In this document: one piece after another, positions 1 through 11,000 of the stretch | Numbering within the stretch: the stretch's first letter is position 1 | How the letters are laid out: every line of letters starts with the position of its first letter | Assembly: GCF_003286085.1 (NCBI RefSeq) | Contig: NW_020825410.1 | Location: 247,001-311,000 of the forward strand | Direction of reading: 5' to 3' | DNA: 64,000 nt | DNA from: Drosophila persimilis | Taxonomy: Eukaryota > Arthropoda > Insecta > Diptera > Drosophilidae | The notes under the pieces: model-generated | Told to the model about the DNA's origin: nothing | Databases searched by the model: none | The model's input: the letters and a program-made list of their open reading frames with translations, nothing else | Translations under genes and position numbers: made by a program

Positions 1-276
1 GGACACCGCAACTCTACAGTTATACCCGATACTAAGTCAGTATGGCTCTCCTCCGGCAGACGCCGCTAATATTAAACGACACGACAAAGAGTGCGTGCGA
101 GAGAGACAGAAAATCAGTCTGAGCGTGACGTCGGACGCTGCGTAGCCAGTGCAAATTGATTTGTTCCTTTTGGCTATAAAAATGATCTGATCTGATCCAG
201 ATTCAGCAATCTGATAGATATGGTCGTTTTCTATGATTCTGCGTTTTTAGTTTTCTCGAATGTGCAATATTGTGGA
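1..276 (-). mobile_element. Helitron-derived non-coding sequence, left part split by BEL-1
   Basis: This stretch recurs almost base for base at 28791-29061 and, inverted, at 36550-36840. In those copies it adjoins sequence encoding the N-terminus of a Helitron Rep protein read on the minus strand, so I place it upstream of Rep. It carries no plausible gene. It is interrupted after base 276 by the BEL-1 array and resumes at 20477. The paralogous copy at 29057 shows the uninterrupted sequence. Confidence 0.7.
272..276. repeat. Target-site duplication GTGGA, left
   Basis: GTGGA precedes the first BEL-1 LTR and recurs at 20472-20476 directly after the last LTR. The empty-site paralog near 29057 has a single GTGGA followed by TGCAACAG. 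A 5-bp duplication is usual for BEL/Pao integration. Confidence 0.85.
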
Positions 277-583
277 TTTAGCGCCATTTGGACAATAATA
301 ATTGTTATTAGGATAGTATTTCATGAAGTCTAGTGTAAGTTAGGCTAGGGCAAAGCGGGAGCGCAATAAAAGATCGCTCTCTCGCTCTTGGCGAATTCGC
401 CCCGCTTTGCCACCGTAGGTAAGGTAGGCATAGAAGAAATTGTTTTAATATATAAAAGAAGTCGAGAAAAATCCATGAAATCGAACGCACGCACCCCTTT
501 TCTTTTGTCGTATTAAAATAAAAAATTGCAGTCACCCAAGTTGTTTCGGTATCGTTATTTAGAAAAACTATTCTAAAATTTCA
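277..583 (+). repeat. BEL-1 LTR 1 (5' outer LTR)
   Basis: The LTR is 307 bp. It begins TTTAGCGCC where the other four begin TGTAGCGCC, so the terminal TG is mutated to TT, and it ends AAATTTCA. It contains a TATATAAAAG box at 449-458 and an AATAAA at 517-522, both repeated in the other LTRs. Confidence 0.92.
449..458 (+). promoter_or_regulatory. TATA-box-like element in BEL-1 LTR
   Basis: TATATAAAAG lies about 60 bp upstream of the AATAAA signal, the spacing expected of an LTR promoter followed by a polyadenylation signal. The same element is present in LTR 2, LTR 3, LTR 4 and LTR 5. Confidence 0.5.
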
Positions 584-600
584 TGGCGCCCCCGGGTGGA
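584..600 (+). other. Primer binding site, BEL-1 copy 1
   Basis: TGGCGCCCCCGGGTGGA starts immediately after the CA end of the LTR, where minus-strand cDNA synthesis is primed by a tRNA. Copy 2 has one change (GTGTA). I do not assign the tRNA. Confidence 0.6.
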
Positions 601-1649
601 CTTGCAATTTAAACGTACATAATAATTCAAGTGAAGAAAAGATAAATAGCCAAAATCTATTATACATACATACATACATGTACATGCATATGTGCGGCAG
701 CTAAATTGCCAAATTGACCGCGACGTGTGTGCAAATAATCAAACAAACCAAACTAAAAATCACCGCGTCGGTCGTACCCTGTCTGCAGCTACATATATAC
801 AAGAGGAGAGTACAGCACATGGAATTTCCTATCTTCCCAAGAGGTATTTGTGCAAAAAATTGAAAGCTCGAGTGAAGATGAAAAGATTAAAAAACTCGCA
901 ATTATTGTCTTGTGCTGAAACAATTGCACCTCGCTTTCAATTCTTGGCACATACGTATGACATAGTAGAGCTAGATTGCATGCTGTAGTTAGAGTTGAGC
1001 ATATATATTAATACATATATACATACATATGTACATCTAACCCTCTTGGACGCAATAATTACACATATAACTCATTTTAACTGCAATCGCTGTCGCCCCT
1101 TTCCCCTTTCTCGTTTTCGTTGTGTCAAATATATGTATAGTTGGGTCGTTGACCAAGCACGCATACCAATACGCAGCTGCAGCGGTGAATTTTTTCGTCT
1201 CGCTTTCGCTCTTCACCGTTGCTTATCGTTGTTCTTTTGTTTTGGCGCGCTTGATCCAAACCAAACACCAAGTGACGCGCTACCCTGTTTTCGTCGGGTA
1301 TATTCGTTTGGGATCAGTAGGATCCAACTATCAATTAAGACAAAGTCGTGCTTCGCAAATCAATTTAGCGTCGATCGTTGTCGGTGCATACGTATACACA
1401 ACATTAATTCTTCAGAACTGCAGCGGTGAAATTTTTCGTTTTCGCTTGTCACCAGTGCAGTTCGTTGGTATTCTTGTGTGGTTTTCGTGTACGCGGCAGC
1501 CAAGCGACGCTATACCCTAAATTTTTCGGGTATATTGGTTTTTCACCTCGTTTGGGTACAATTACCCATTATTTCATTGAGTGCCTCGGCATTAAATACG
1601 ATTATTAGAAACGATCTTTCGCCTTCAGTTGCTTGTATTGAGAATCAAT
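601..1649 (+). other. BEL-1 untranslated leader
   Basis: This is over 1 kb between primer site and start codon, with only short open stretches that I do not trust as genes. It contains TACATACATA-type runs near 660-680 and 1015-1030. It also holds two imperfect direct repeats about 245 bp apart, each with CTGCAGCGGTGAA followed by a stem-loop (TACCC/GGGTA at 1281-1300 and TATACCC/GGGTATA at 1511-1533). The same arrangement is present in copies 2 and 3. Confidence 0.6.
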
Positions 1650-4600
1650 ATGACCTCAAAAGCCAACAATATCGTCCTTGAAGAGCTGAAAAAAAAGCGC
1701 AGTTGCCGTGTCAAAGGCATTCGTTTATTAGCGGACCGTTTAGAAGCGGGGGATATTCCGCTGGTATTGACGGAGCTCGAGTGCAGACTCGAAACGCTGA
1801 TGCGTAGCATTGACACGGCACGCGAACTTCAAGAGAAGATTGAAGATATAGACATTGACGATGAATTTGGAGTCGAGTTGGAGGAACTCTCAATTGTCAC
1901 AAAGGCAAAATTAATGTCTCTCATTTGCGCATTAAAGACAGCTGATGAGACAATACCGGCAGTACCAGCTTATGGTGGCCCAACTCGTGCTCGCCTTCCG
2001 AAGTTAGCTCTGCCGCAGTTCAGCGGCAACTTTTCGGACTTTAAAAACATCATAGGTTTATTTGAGACTCTAGTTCATAATGACCAAAGCATTCCAATTA
2101 TCGAAAAGTTCAACCATTTGCTTTCGTGTCTCTCCGGTGAAGCGTTGGGAACAGTTAGGGCTTTCCAAGTAACCGAGACCAACTACGAGAAAGCAATGGC
2201 TAGCTTAAAACGGGTCTACGCTAATGATTGTCTGATCTTTAAAAATCACATTGATGCCCTATTTAATCTTCCCAAAATGAACCAGCAATCAGCATCGTCC
2301 TTAAGGAACCTTATCGATACCGCCTCATCCATATATGGTTCGTTGTTGTCGATAGGCGATGATAAAAAGATCTCGAATGCGATGATTATTCATCTCGTCT
2401 TGAGCAGAGTCGATCCGGTGACCAAAGAGAAATGGGAAGAACAGCTCGATTATGACAAACTGCCACTTTGGACGGACTGTGAAAAGTTGCTTAATCGCAG
2501 ACATCAGCATCTTTCGTCCGAAAATTCGGACAAACCAAAGCAGGAGCGGAAAGCTGTGCCAAGCAAGCCGCATAATCGGAGCTCATTCGCGTGTTCCACC
2601 GCGAATACCAAAAATCAACAATGCAGCTACTGCAATGCGAAAGGCCATTTGTTGACAGATCGCAGTCCATTTGGTCGGCTAGCAGTAATGCAAAGGTTCG
2701 AATTCGCAAAAACTGCATCCTTGTGCATCAATTGTCTGCAGCCAGGCCACTCTGTAGTACGATGCAAAGCTAAGAAGTGTCGAGTGTGTGGCTGCTCACA
2801 CCATACCTTATTGCATAGGTACACAGTGGCGAATAAAAGTCTAGCGTTACCATCACCCCCAGAGAATTCTTCTCCTCCTCCCAATCAGAATCAACCTTCC
2901 ACTTCGCATGCTCTCCATGCGACAGCTATGGATAGAGTTATTCTGGCTACGTCGATCGTAAGCGTCCGAACAAATAATGGTGAACATGTTTTGGCCCGAG
3001 CTCTGCTTGACTCGGGGTCTCAAACCAATTTGATAACTGAGGACTTAGCACAGCGCTTACAGATCCGTAGGGAGGAGTCGTGTATCAACTTGCTTGGTAT
3101 TGGTGAATCCAATTCACAAGTCAAGAAAAAGATACACACGGTGGTGAAGTCGCGAATTACTGGTAGTGAGTTTTCGGTTAATTTCTGGATTCTAAGGTCC
3201 ATTTCGGGGTATCACCCTGATCAGACACTTAACGTGAGTGACTGGAAAATCCCGAAGAACTTACCACTTGCAGACCCATATTTCTTCAAGCCACAGAAGA
3301 TAGATATGTTGATAGGTGCAGAAACATTTTTCGAACTTCTATCTGTTGGTCAGATTCGACAAGGTCCTGACTATCCAACTCTGCAGAAAACGCTTCTCGG
3401 CTGGATTGTGCCGGGCAGATACACTCCAAAGGTGACTGCCACCCAAGAAGCTAGGAATTGTTTGAGTTGTCGAGAAGAGTCAGTGATCCACATCGACAAT
3501 ACATTACAAAAGTTTTGGTCACTGGAAGAATTGCCGTCTTCTAAAAAGTCTTTATCTCCTGAACACAAGTTATGTGAAAAGCATTATAGAAGGACTACTC
3601 AGGTCGTGCCTTCAGGTCGGTTTGAAGTAAGACTGCCGTTCAAATCAGATCCCAGTATCTTAGGCAACTCCTTTGAAGTGGCTAAACGGCGGTTTTTATC
3701 GCTTGAAAAAAGATTGTCTCGTGACCCCGAGTTGCAGAAACTGTACTTGGAGTTCATGGAAGAGTACCTCTCCTTGGGTCACATGTCTACCACAGACAAC
3801 ACAATCCCCAAAACTCCACAATATTTCATTCCACATCAGTGTGTGTTGAGGCCTCAAAGCACGTCGACCAAGCTCCGCGTCGTTTTCGATGCGTCTTGTA
3901 AAACGTCCTCTCAGGTGGCCTTGAACGACATATTGATGGTCGGTCCTACGATACAGGATGAGCTGTATTCGACATTGCTCCGATTCAGACTACACAGGTA
4001 CGCCTTGACAGCCGATGTTAAGAAGATGTATCGCCAAGTCTGGGTCGCTGATGCGGATAGACAATTCCAGCTCATAGTGTGGAGAAGAGACCCGTCTGAG
4101 TCCTTGAGAATATACCAGCTCAACACCGTAACATATGGGACTGGACCAGCCCCATTTTTGGCAATTCGGTGTTTGAAGAGGTTGAGTGAGTCTGCAAAAC
4201 TCTCATTCCCTAAAGCTGCTGAAGTTATTGACTCCGACTTCTATGTCGATGACATGTTGACTGGTGCTGGTTGCGTAGAGGAGTTAAAGACAATTAAGTC
4301 TGATGTGGCTCAGGTTCTTCAAACCGCTGGGTTTGAATTGACTAAATGGTTTTCTAACTCACCTGAGGTCACCGCATCCGAGAGCACAGTTAAACCGATA
4401 ACGATCTCGGACTCAGAGTCAACTAAGGCGTTAGGAATATCGTGGCTGCCACACGAAGACGTCTTTAAGTTCCAAATTGACACGTCAGTTATGGGTCTCC
4501 GAGCGACAAAACGGAACATCTTATCGGTGACATCAAAGCTGTTTGACCCCCTTGGCTTGTTAAGTCCTTTAGTAATTAAGGGAAAGATCCTACTGCAGGA

Positions 4601-6659
4601 GCTTTGGCTCAACAAGCTAGATTGGGATGAGTCAATTCCAATGAACTTGGAAACAGCATGGAACTTATTAAAAGAATCCTTGGGTCAGTTGGAGAAGATT
4701 ACCATACCTCGATTTGTGCATACTGATCACATGTCACCGATTCAAGTACATGCCTTTGCCGACGCATCCATGAGAGCTTATGGAGCCTGCGTCTATATCC
4801 GTAGAAAGACTGCAGAAGGTTTCAAGGTCTCCTTGTTGACTGCAAAGTCGAAAGTAGCGCCACTCAAGACGAAAACGCTCCCAAGGCTTGAGTTATGTGC
4901 CGCTCACCTTCTAGCAGACCTTTGTCACCGAATCAAATCACTGCTCAAGGTTCCAATTGATAAAATGATATTCTGGTCAGATTCAGAAGTTACTCTTCAT
5001 TGGATCAGATCCCACCCTTCGTCGTTGTCAACATTCGTTGCGAACCGAGTAGCGGAGATTCAAGAGTGGTCAAGTGAAGCTACGTGGCGGCATGTGCCAA
5101 CAAAACAGAACCCAGAAGACATAGTTTCGAGAGGTTGTGACGTAGAGGAAATCGAGAGCTGGCCCAGAAATCCACACTTCGAGCTTTCCGAAGAAGAGAT
5201 ACAGATGGAAAGTCGGAAGAAATCGGTCGGACTGACCGTCGCGGCCAAGCCAAATTACTTAGTGGATGTAATCGAGGGATACTCGTCACACCTCAAACTG
5301 CTAAGAGTGTTCGTTTACGTGTTCCGCTTCATCCGAAAATGCAAAGACAAAAGTCTCAACTTGGGAAAAATTCCGTCATCCGTAGAATACGACGTGGCGT
5401 TTCTAAAAATAGTCGAAATAACACAGAAAAATGAGTCTCAAGAAGATATTGAAAGGGTTCGTAAAGGCACCAAGTTAGGCCCCAGTCTTCAGCGCTTGAA
5501 TCCCTTCATCCATGAAGAGGCTGGGACATGGTGCTCCTTTTCGTTGTTGCGAGTTGGGGGGCGACTAGTTAACGCTCCTATGTCATATAATGCCAAGTTT
5601 CCTTTGTTATTGACAAAACGCTCGCAGTTTGTGCAGACATACGTTCGTTATCTGCATCAAACGAATTTTCATGCCGGCCCACGAGCACTCGTGAGTATCC
5701 TTAGACAGCGCATTTGGATAGTGAATGCTCAGGCGGTCTGCAGGGCGACAGTTAGGTCGTGTATTCGTTGCTTTAAATGCAAGCCGCTACTCCAGACCCA
5801 AATGATGGGCAACTTACCCGCAGACCGGCTCCGTGCTCTCCGCCCATTTTCAGTATGTGGCGTTGATTTTTGTGGCCCAGTCTATACGACTCTGAAAATT
5901 CGTGGAAGGCCCCCTTATAAGTCCTACATAGCGTTATTTGTCTGTTTTGCGTCCAAGGCGGTTCATTTAGAAATTGTCTCCGATTTGACGACTAATTCCT
6001 TCTTGTTGGCATTCCAAAGGTTCGTCGGTCGTCGAGGATGTCCGCAACGCGTGAACTGCGACAAAGCGACAAATTTCGTCGGAGCAAGTCGCCACTTCAG
6101 CGAACTGCGACTTTGGGAGGCCGGTGTGAAGTCTGCCAAGGGCCTACTCCTACGGGCAGTCGGAAGCGCTCTCCTCACCGCAGAGGAGCTGGAGACCGTG
6201 CTGGTCGGGATCGAGGCGGTACTCAACTCGCGCCCGCTAGGACCCCTAAGCCCAGACCCAAGCGACGGAGACGCGCTGACTCCCGGGCACCTGCTGACAG
6301 GCGGGCCGCTCATCGCACTCCCAGCACGCAGGACCCCGGACCAGGAGGGTCTGAGCTGCTTAAAGCGATGGCGGCTTGTCTCGTCAGCCAGGCAAATGTT
6401 CTGGCAGCGATGGTCCCGGGAGTATGTGCTGGGATTGCCAATAAGTTGCAAGTGGCACCAGGAGGAGCCAAACATAAAGGAAGGCGACCTCGTAATCGTC
6501 GCCGAGGACAACCTGCCCCCTCAACAGTGGCTCCTCGGAAGGGTGGTCGGAACAACCGCCGGGCAGGACGGAAGGGTCAGAGTGGTCGAGCTAAGGACGA
6601 GCAGCGGAGCCACGTTCAGGAGGCCGATACACAAATTGGCGCTTCTGCCAATGGTTTGA
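1650..6659 (+). CDS. BEL/Pao Gag-Pol polyprotein, copy 1 (intact frame)
   Basis: A 1669-residue polyprotein for retrotransposition. ATG 1650 is preferred over an in-frame TTG at 1629. The order is Gag (about 1-320), Cys/His knuckles from residue 325 (CSYCNAKGH) and 359 (CINCLQPGH), an aspartic protease motif DSGSQTN at 454-460, then RT with YVDD at 865-868. RNase H follows (FADASMRAYG, WSDSEVTLHW, DIVSRG) and then integrase (VDFCGP, CDKATNF, WEAGVKSAK). The integrase acids fall at about 1406, 1471 and 1490. The last gap is only 19 residues, far shorter than in BEL/Pao relatives, and no PHFGG-type block is present, so integration activity is doubtful. From about 6090 to the stop the base composition becomes clearly GC-richer. 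Copies 2 and 3 read NPADIVSRG where this copy reads NPEDIVSRG. Confidence 0.93.
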   Translation: MTSKANNIVLEELKKKRSCRVKGIRLLADRLEAGDIPLVLTELECRLETLMRSIDTARELQEKIEDIDIDDEFGVELEELSIVTKAKLMSLICALKTADETIPAVPAYGGPTRARLPKLALPQFSGNFSDFKNIIGLFETLVHNDQSIPIIEKFNHLLSCLSGEALGTVRAFQVTETNYEKAMASLKRVYANDCLIFKNHIDALFNLPKMNQQSASSLRNLIDTASSIYGSLLSIGDDKKISNAMIIHLVLSRVDPVTKEKWEEQLDYDKLPLWTDCEKLLNRRHQHLSSENSDKPKQERKAVPSKPHNRSSFACSTANTKNQQCSYCNAKGHLLTDRSPFGRLAVMQRFEFAKTASLCINCLQPGHSVVRCKAKKCRVCGCSHHTLLHRYTVANKSLALPSPPENSSPPPNQNQPSTSHALHATAMDRVILATSIVSVRTNNGEHVLARALLDSGSQTNLITEDLAQRLQIRREESCINLLGIGESNSQVKKKIHTVVKSRITGSEFSVNFWILRSISGYHPDQTLNVSDWKIPKNLPLADPYFFKPQKIDMLIGAETFFELLSVGQIRQGPDYPTLQKTLLGWIVPGRYTPKVTATQEARNCLSCREESVIHIDNTLQKFWSLEELPSSKKSLSPEHKLCEKHYRRTTQVVPSGRFEVRLPFKSDPSILGNSFEVAKRRFLSLEKRLSRDPELQKLYLEFMEEYLSLGHMSTTDNTIPKTPQYFIPHQCVLRPQSTSTKLRVVFDASCKTSSQVALNDILMVGPTIQDELYSTLLRFRLHRYALTADVKKMYRQVWVADADRQFQLIVWRRDPSESLRIYQLNTVTYGTGPAPFLAIRCLKRLSESAKLSFPKAAEVIDSDFYVDDMLTGAGCVEELKTIKSDVAQVLQTAGFELTKWFSNSPEVTASESTVKPITISDSESTKALGISWLPHEDVFKFQIDTSVMGLRATKRNILSVTSKLFDPLGLLSPLVIKGKILLQELWLNKLDWDESIPMNLETAWNLLKESLGQLEKITIPRFVHTDHMSPIQVHAFADASMRAYGACVYIRRKTAEGFKVSLLTAKSKVAPLKTKTLPRLELCAAHLLADLCHRIKSLLKVPIDKMIFWSDSEVTLHWIRSHPSSLSTFVANRVAEIQEWSSEATWRHVPTKQNPEDIVSRGCDVEEIESWPRNPHFELSEEEIQMESRKKSVGLTVAAKPNYLVDVIEGYSSHLKLLRVFVYVFRFIRKCKDKSLNLGKIPSSVEYDVAFLKIVEITQKNESQEDIERVRKGTKLGPSLQRLNPFIHEEAGTWCSFSLLRVGGRLVNAPMSYNAKFPLLLTKRSQFVQTYVRYLHQTNFHAGPRALVSILRQRIWIVNAQAVCRATVRSCIRCFKCKPLLQTQMMGNLPADRLRALRPFSVCGVDFCGPVYTTLKIRGRPPYKSYIALFVCFASKAVHLEIVSDLTTNSFLLAFQRFVGRRGCPQRVNCDKATNFVGASRHFSELRLWEAGVKSAKGLLLRAVGSALLTAEELETVLVGIEAVLNSRPLGPLSPDPSDGDALTPGHLLTGGPLIALPARRTPDQEGLSCLKRWRLVSSARQMFWQRWSREYVLGLPISCKWHQEEPNIKEGDLVIVAEDNLPPQQWLLGRVVGTTAGQDGRVRVVELRTSSGATFRRPIHKLALLPMV

Positions 6660-6686
6660 AGCCTTCCAGGCCTTCAACGGGGCCGG

Positions 6687-6993
6687 TGTAGCGCCATTTG
6701 GATAATAATAATTGTTATTAGGATAGTATTTCATGAAGTCTAGTGTAAGTTAGGCTAGGGCAAAGCGGGAGCGCAATAAAAGCTCGCTCTCTCGCTCTTG
6801 GCGAATTCGCCCCGCTTTGCCACCGTAGGTAAGGTAGGCATAGAAGAAATTGTTTTAATATATAAAAGAAGTCGAGAAAAATCCATGAAATCGAACGCAC
6901 GCACCCCTTTTCTTTTGTCGTATTAAAATAAAAAATTGCAGTCACCCAAGTTGTTTCGGTATCGTTATTTAGAAAAACTATTCTAAAATTTCA
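6687..6993 (+). repeat. BEL-1 LTR 2 (shared by copies 1 and 2)
   Basis: A 307-bp LTR from TGTAGCGCC to AAATTTCA. It is the 3' LTR of copy 1 and the 5' LTR of copy 2 at once. No target duplication or host sequence separates the copies. Confidence 0.93.
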
Positions 6994-8092
6994 TGGCGCC
7001 CCCGGGTGTACTTGCAATTTAAACGTACATAATAATTCAAGTGGAAGGCAAAAAGTGACAGTGACACAGTGAAGAAAAGATAAATAGCCAAAATCTATTA
7101 TACATACATACATACATGTACATGCATATGTGCGGCAGCTAAATTGCCAAATTGACCGCGACGTGTGTGCAAATAATCAAACAAACCAAACTAAAAATCA
7201 CCGCGTCGGTCGTGCAATACCCTGTCTGCAGCTACATATATACAAGAGGAGAGTACAGCACATGGAATTTCCTATCTTCCCAAGAGGTATTTGTGCAAAA
7301 AATTGAAAGCTCGAGTGAAGATGAAAAGATTAAAAAACTCGCAATTATTGTCTTGTGCTGAAACAATTGCACCTCGCTTTCAATTCTTGGCACATACGTA
7401 TGACATAGTAGAGCTAGATTGCATGCTGTAGTTAGAGTTGAGCATATATATTAATACATATATACATACATATGTACATCTAACCCTCTTGGACGCAATA
7501 ACTACACATATAACTCATTTTAACTGCAATCGCTGTCGCCCCTTTCCCCTTTCTCGTTTTCGTTGTGTCAAATATATGTATAGTTGGGTCGTTGACCAAG
7601 CACGCATACCAATACGCAGCTGCAGCGGTGAATTTTTTCGTCTCGCTTTCGCTCTTCACCGTTGCTTATCGTTGTTCTTTTGTTTTGGCGCGCTTGATCC
7701 AAACCAAACACCAAGTGACGCGCTACCCTGTTTTCGTCGGGTATATTCGTTTGGGATCAGTAGGATCCAACTATCAATTAAGACAAAGTCGTGCTTCGCA
7801 AATCAATTTAGCGTCGATCGTTGTCGGTGCATACGTATACACAACATTAATTCTTCAGAACTGCAGCGGTGAAATTTTTCGTTTTCGCTTGTCACCAGTG
7901 CAGTTCGTTGGTATTCTTGTGTGGTTTTCGTGTACGCGCCAGCCAAGCGACGCTATACCCTAAATTTTTCGGGTATATTGGTTTTTCACCTCGTTTGGGT
8001 ACAATTACCCATTATTTCATTGAGTGCCTCGGCATTAAATACGATTATTAGAAACGATCTTTCGCCTTCAGTTGCTTGTATTGAGAATCAAT

Positions 8093-11000
8093 ATGACCTC
8101 AAAAGCCAACAATATCGTCCTTGAAGAGCTGAAAAAAAAGCGCAGTTGCCGTGTCAAAGGCATTCGTTTATTAGCGGACCGTTTAGAAGCGGGGGATATT
8201 CCGCTGGTATTGACGGAGCTCGAGTGCAGACTCGAAACGCTGATGCGTAGCATTGACACGGCACGCGAACTTCAAGAGAAGATTGAAGATATAGACATTG
8301 ACGATGAATTTGGAGTCGAGTTGGAGGAACTCTCAATTGTCACAAAGGCAAAATTAATGTCTCTCATTTGCGCATTAAAGACAGCTGATGAGACAATACC
8401 GGCAGTACCAGCTTATGGTGGCCCAACTCGTGCTCGCCTTCCGAAGTTAGCTCTGCCGCAGTTCAGCGGCAACTTTTCGGACTTTAAAAACATCATAGGT
8501 TTATTTGAGACTCTAGTTCATAATGACCAAAGCATTCCAATTATCGAAAAGTTCAACCATTTGCTTTCGTGTCTCTCCGGTGAAGCGTTGGGAACAGTTA
8601 GGGCTTTCCAAGTAACCGAGACCAACTACGAGAAAGCAATGGCTAGCTTAAAACGGGTCTACGCTAATGATTGTCTGATCTTTAAAAATCACATTGATGC
8701 CCTATTTAATCTTCCCAAAATGACCCAGCAATCAGCATCGTCCTTAAGGAACCTTATCGATACCGCCTCATCCATATATGGTTCGTTGTTGTCGATAGGC
8801 GATGATAAAAAGATCTCGAATGCGATGATTATTCATCTCGTCTTGAGCAGAGTCGATCCGGTGACCAAAGAGAATTGGGAAGAACATCTCGATTATGACA
8901 AACTGCCACTTTGGACGGACTGTGAAAAGTTGCTTAATCGCAGACATCAGCATCTTTCGTCCGAAAATTCGGACAAACCAAAGCAGGAGCAGAAAGCTGT
9001 GCCAAGCAAGCCGCATAATCGGAGCTCATTCGCGTGTTCCACCGCGAATACCAAAAATCAACAATGCAGCTACTGCAATGCGAAAGGCCATTTGTTGACA
9101 GATCGCAGTCCATTTGGTCGGCTAGCAGTAATGCAAAGGTTCGAATTCGCAAAAACTGCATCCTTGTGCATCAATTGTCTGCAGCCAGGCCACTCTGTAG
9201 TACGATGCAAAGCTAAGAAGTGTCGAGTGTGTGGCTGCTCACACCATACCTTATTGCATAGGTACACAGTGGCGAATAAAAGTCTAGCGTTACCATCACC
9301 CCCAGAGAATTCTTCTCCTCCTCCCAATCAGAATCAACCTTCCACTTCGCATGCTCTCCATGCGACAGCTATGGATAGAGTTATTCTGGCTACGTCGATC
9401 GTAAGCGTCCGAACAAATAATGGTGAACATGTTTTGGCCCGAGCTCTGCTTGACTCGGGGTCTCAAACCAATTTGATAACTGAGGACTTAGCACAGCGCT
9501 TACAGATCCGTAGGGAGGAGTCGTGTATCAACTTGCTTGGTATTGGTGAATCCAATTCACAAGTCAAGAAAAAGATACACACGGTGGTGAAGTCGCGAAT
9601 TACTGGTAGTGAGTTTTCGGTTAATTTCTGGATTCTAAGGTCCATTTCGGGGTATCACCCTGATCAGACACTTAACGTGAGTGACTGGAAAATCCCGAAG
9701 AACTTACCACTTGCAGACCCATATTTCTTCAAGCCACAGAAGATAGATATGTTGATAGGTGCAGAAACATTTTTCGAACTTCTATCTGTTGGTCAGATTC
9801 GACAAGGTCCTGACTATCCAACTCTGCAGAAAACGCTTCTCGGCTGGATTGTGCCGGGCAGATACACTCCAAAGGTGACTGCCACCCAAGAAGCTAGGAA
9901 TTGTTTGAGTTGTCGAGAAGAGTCAGTGATCCACATCGACAATACATTACAAAAGTTTTGGTCACTGGAAGAATTGCCGTCTTCTAAAAAGTCTTTATCT
10001 CCTGAACACAAGTTATGTGAAAAGCATTATAGAAGGACTACTCAGGTCGTGCCTTCAGGTCGGTTTGAAGTAAGACTGCCGTTCAAATCAGATCCCAGTA
10101 TCTTAGGCAACTCCTTTGAAGTGGCTAAACGGCGGTTTTTATCGCTTGAAAAAAGATTGTCTCGTGACCCCGAGTTGCAGAAACTGTACTTGGAGTTCAT
10201 GGAAGAGTAACTCTCCTTGGGTCACATGTCTACCACAGACAACACAATCCCCAAAACTCCACATTATTTCATTCCACATCAGTGTGTGTTGAGGCCTCAA
10301 AGCACGTCGACCAAGCTCCGCGTCGTTTTCGATGCGTCTTGTAAAACGTCCTCTCAGGTGGCCTTGAACGACATATTGATGGTCGGTCCTACGATACAGG
10401 ATGAGCTGTATTCGACATTGCTCCGATTCAGACTACACAGGTACGCCTTGACAGCCGATGTTAAGAAGATGTATCGCCAAGTCTGGGTCGCTGATGCGGA
10501 TAGACAATTCCAGCTCATAGTGTGGAGAAGAGACCCGTCTGAGTCCTTGAGAATATACCAGCTCAACACCGTAACATATGGGACTGGACCAGCCCCATTT
10601 TTGGCAATTCGGTGTTTGAAGAGGTTGAGTGAGTCTGCAAAACTCTCATTCCCTAAAGCTGCTGAAGTTATTGACTCCGACTTCTATGTCGATGACATGT
10701 TGACTGGTTCTGGTTGCGTAGAGGAGTTAAAGACAATTAAGTCTGATGTGGCTCAGGTTCTTCAAACCGCTGGGTTTGAATTGACTAAATGGTTTTCTAA
10801 CTCACCTGAGGTCACCGCATCCGAGAGCACAGTTAAACCGATAACGATCTCGGACTCAGAGTCAACTAAGGCGTTAGGAATATCGTGGCTGCCACACGAA
10901 GACGTCTTTAAGTTCCAAATTGACACGTCAGTTATGGGTCTCCGAGCGACAAAACGGAACATCTTATCGGTGACATCAAAGCTGTTTGACCCCCTTTGCT

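Larger units (their letters stand above)
277..6993 (+). mobile_element. BEL/Pao retrotransposon BEL-1, copy 1 (full length)
   Basis: The order is a 307-bp LTR, primer binding site, leader of about 1.07 kb, one long gag-pol frame, and a 307-bp LTR that is shared with the next copy. Against copies 2 and 3 its leader lacks 28 bp near 7042-7070 and 5 bp near 7216, so it is not their direct parent. The protein frame is the only intact one of the three. The family name cannot be assigned from sequence alone. Confidence 0.9.

Noticed and set aside
995..1520. Small frames in the BEL-1 leader
   Set aside because: Low-complexity starts, overlapping each other, no domains. The copies are near identical so conservation means nothing.
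6038..6691. 217-codon Arg/Pro-rich frame overlapping the BEL-1 integrase end, repeated in copies 2 and 3
   Set aside because: It lies in the GC-rich tail where stops are rare, overlaps a domain-bearing frame, has no recognised domain, and the copies are too similar to show selection.
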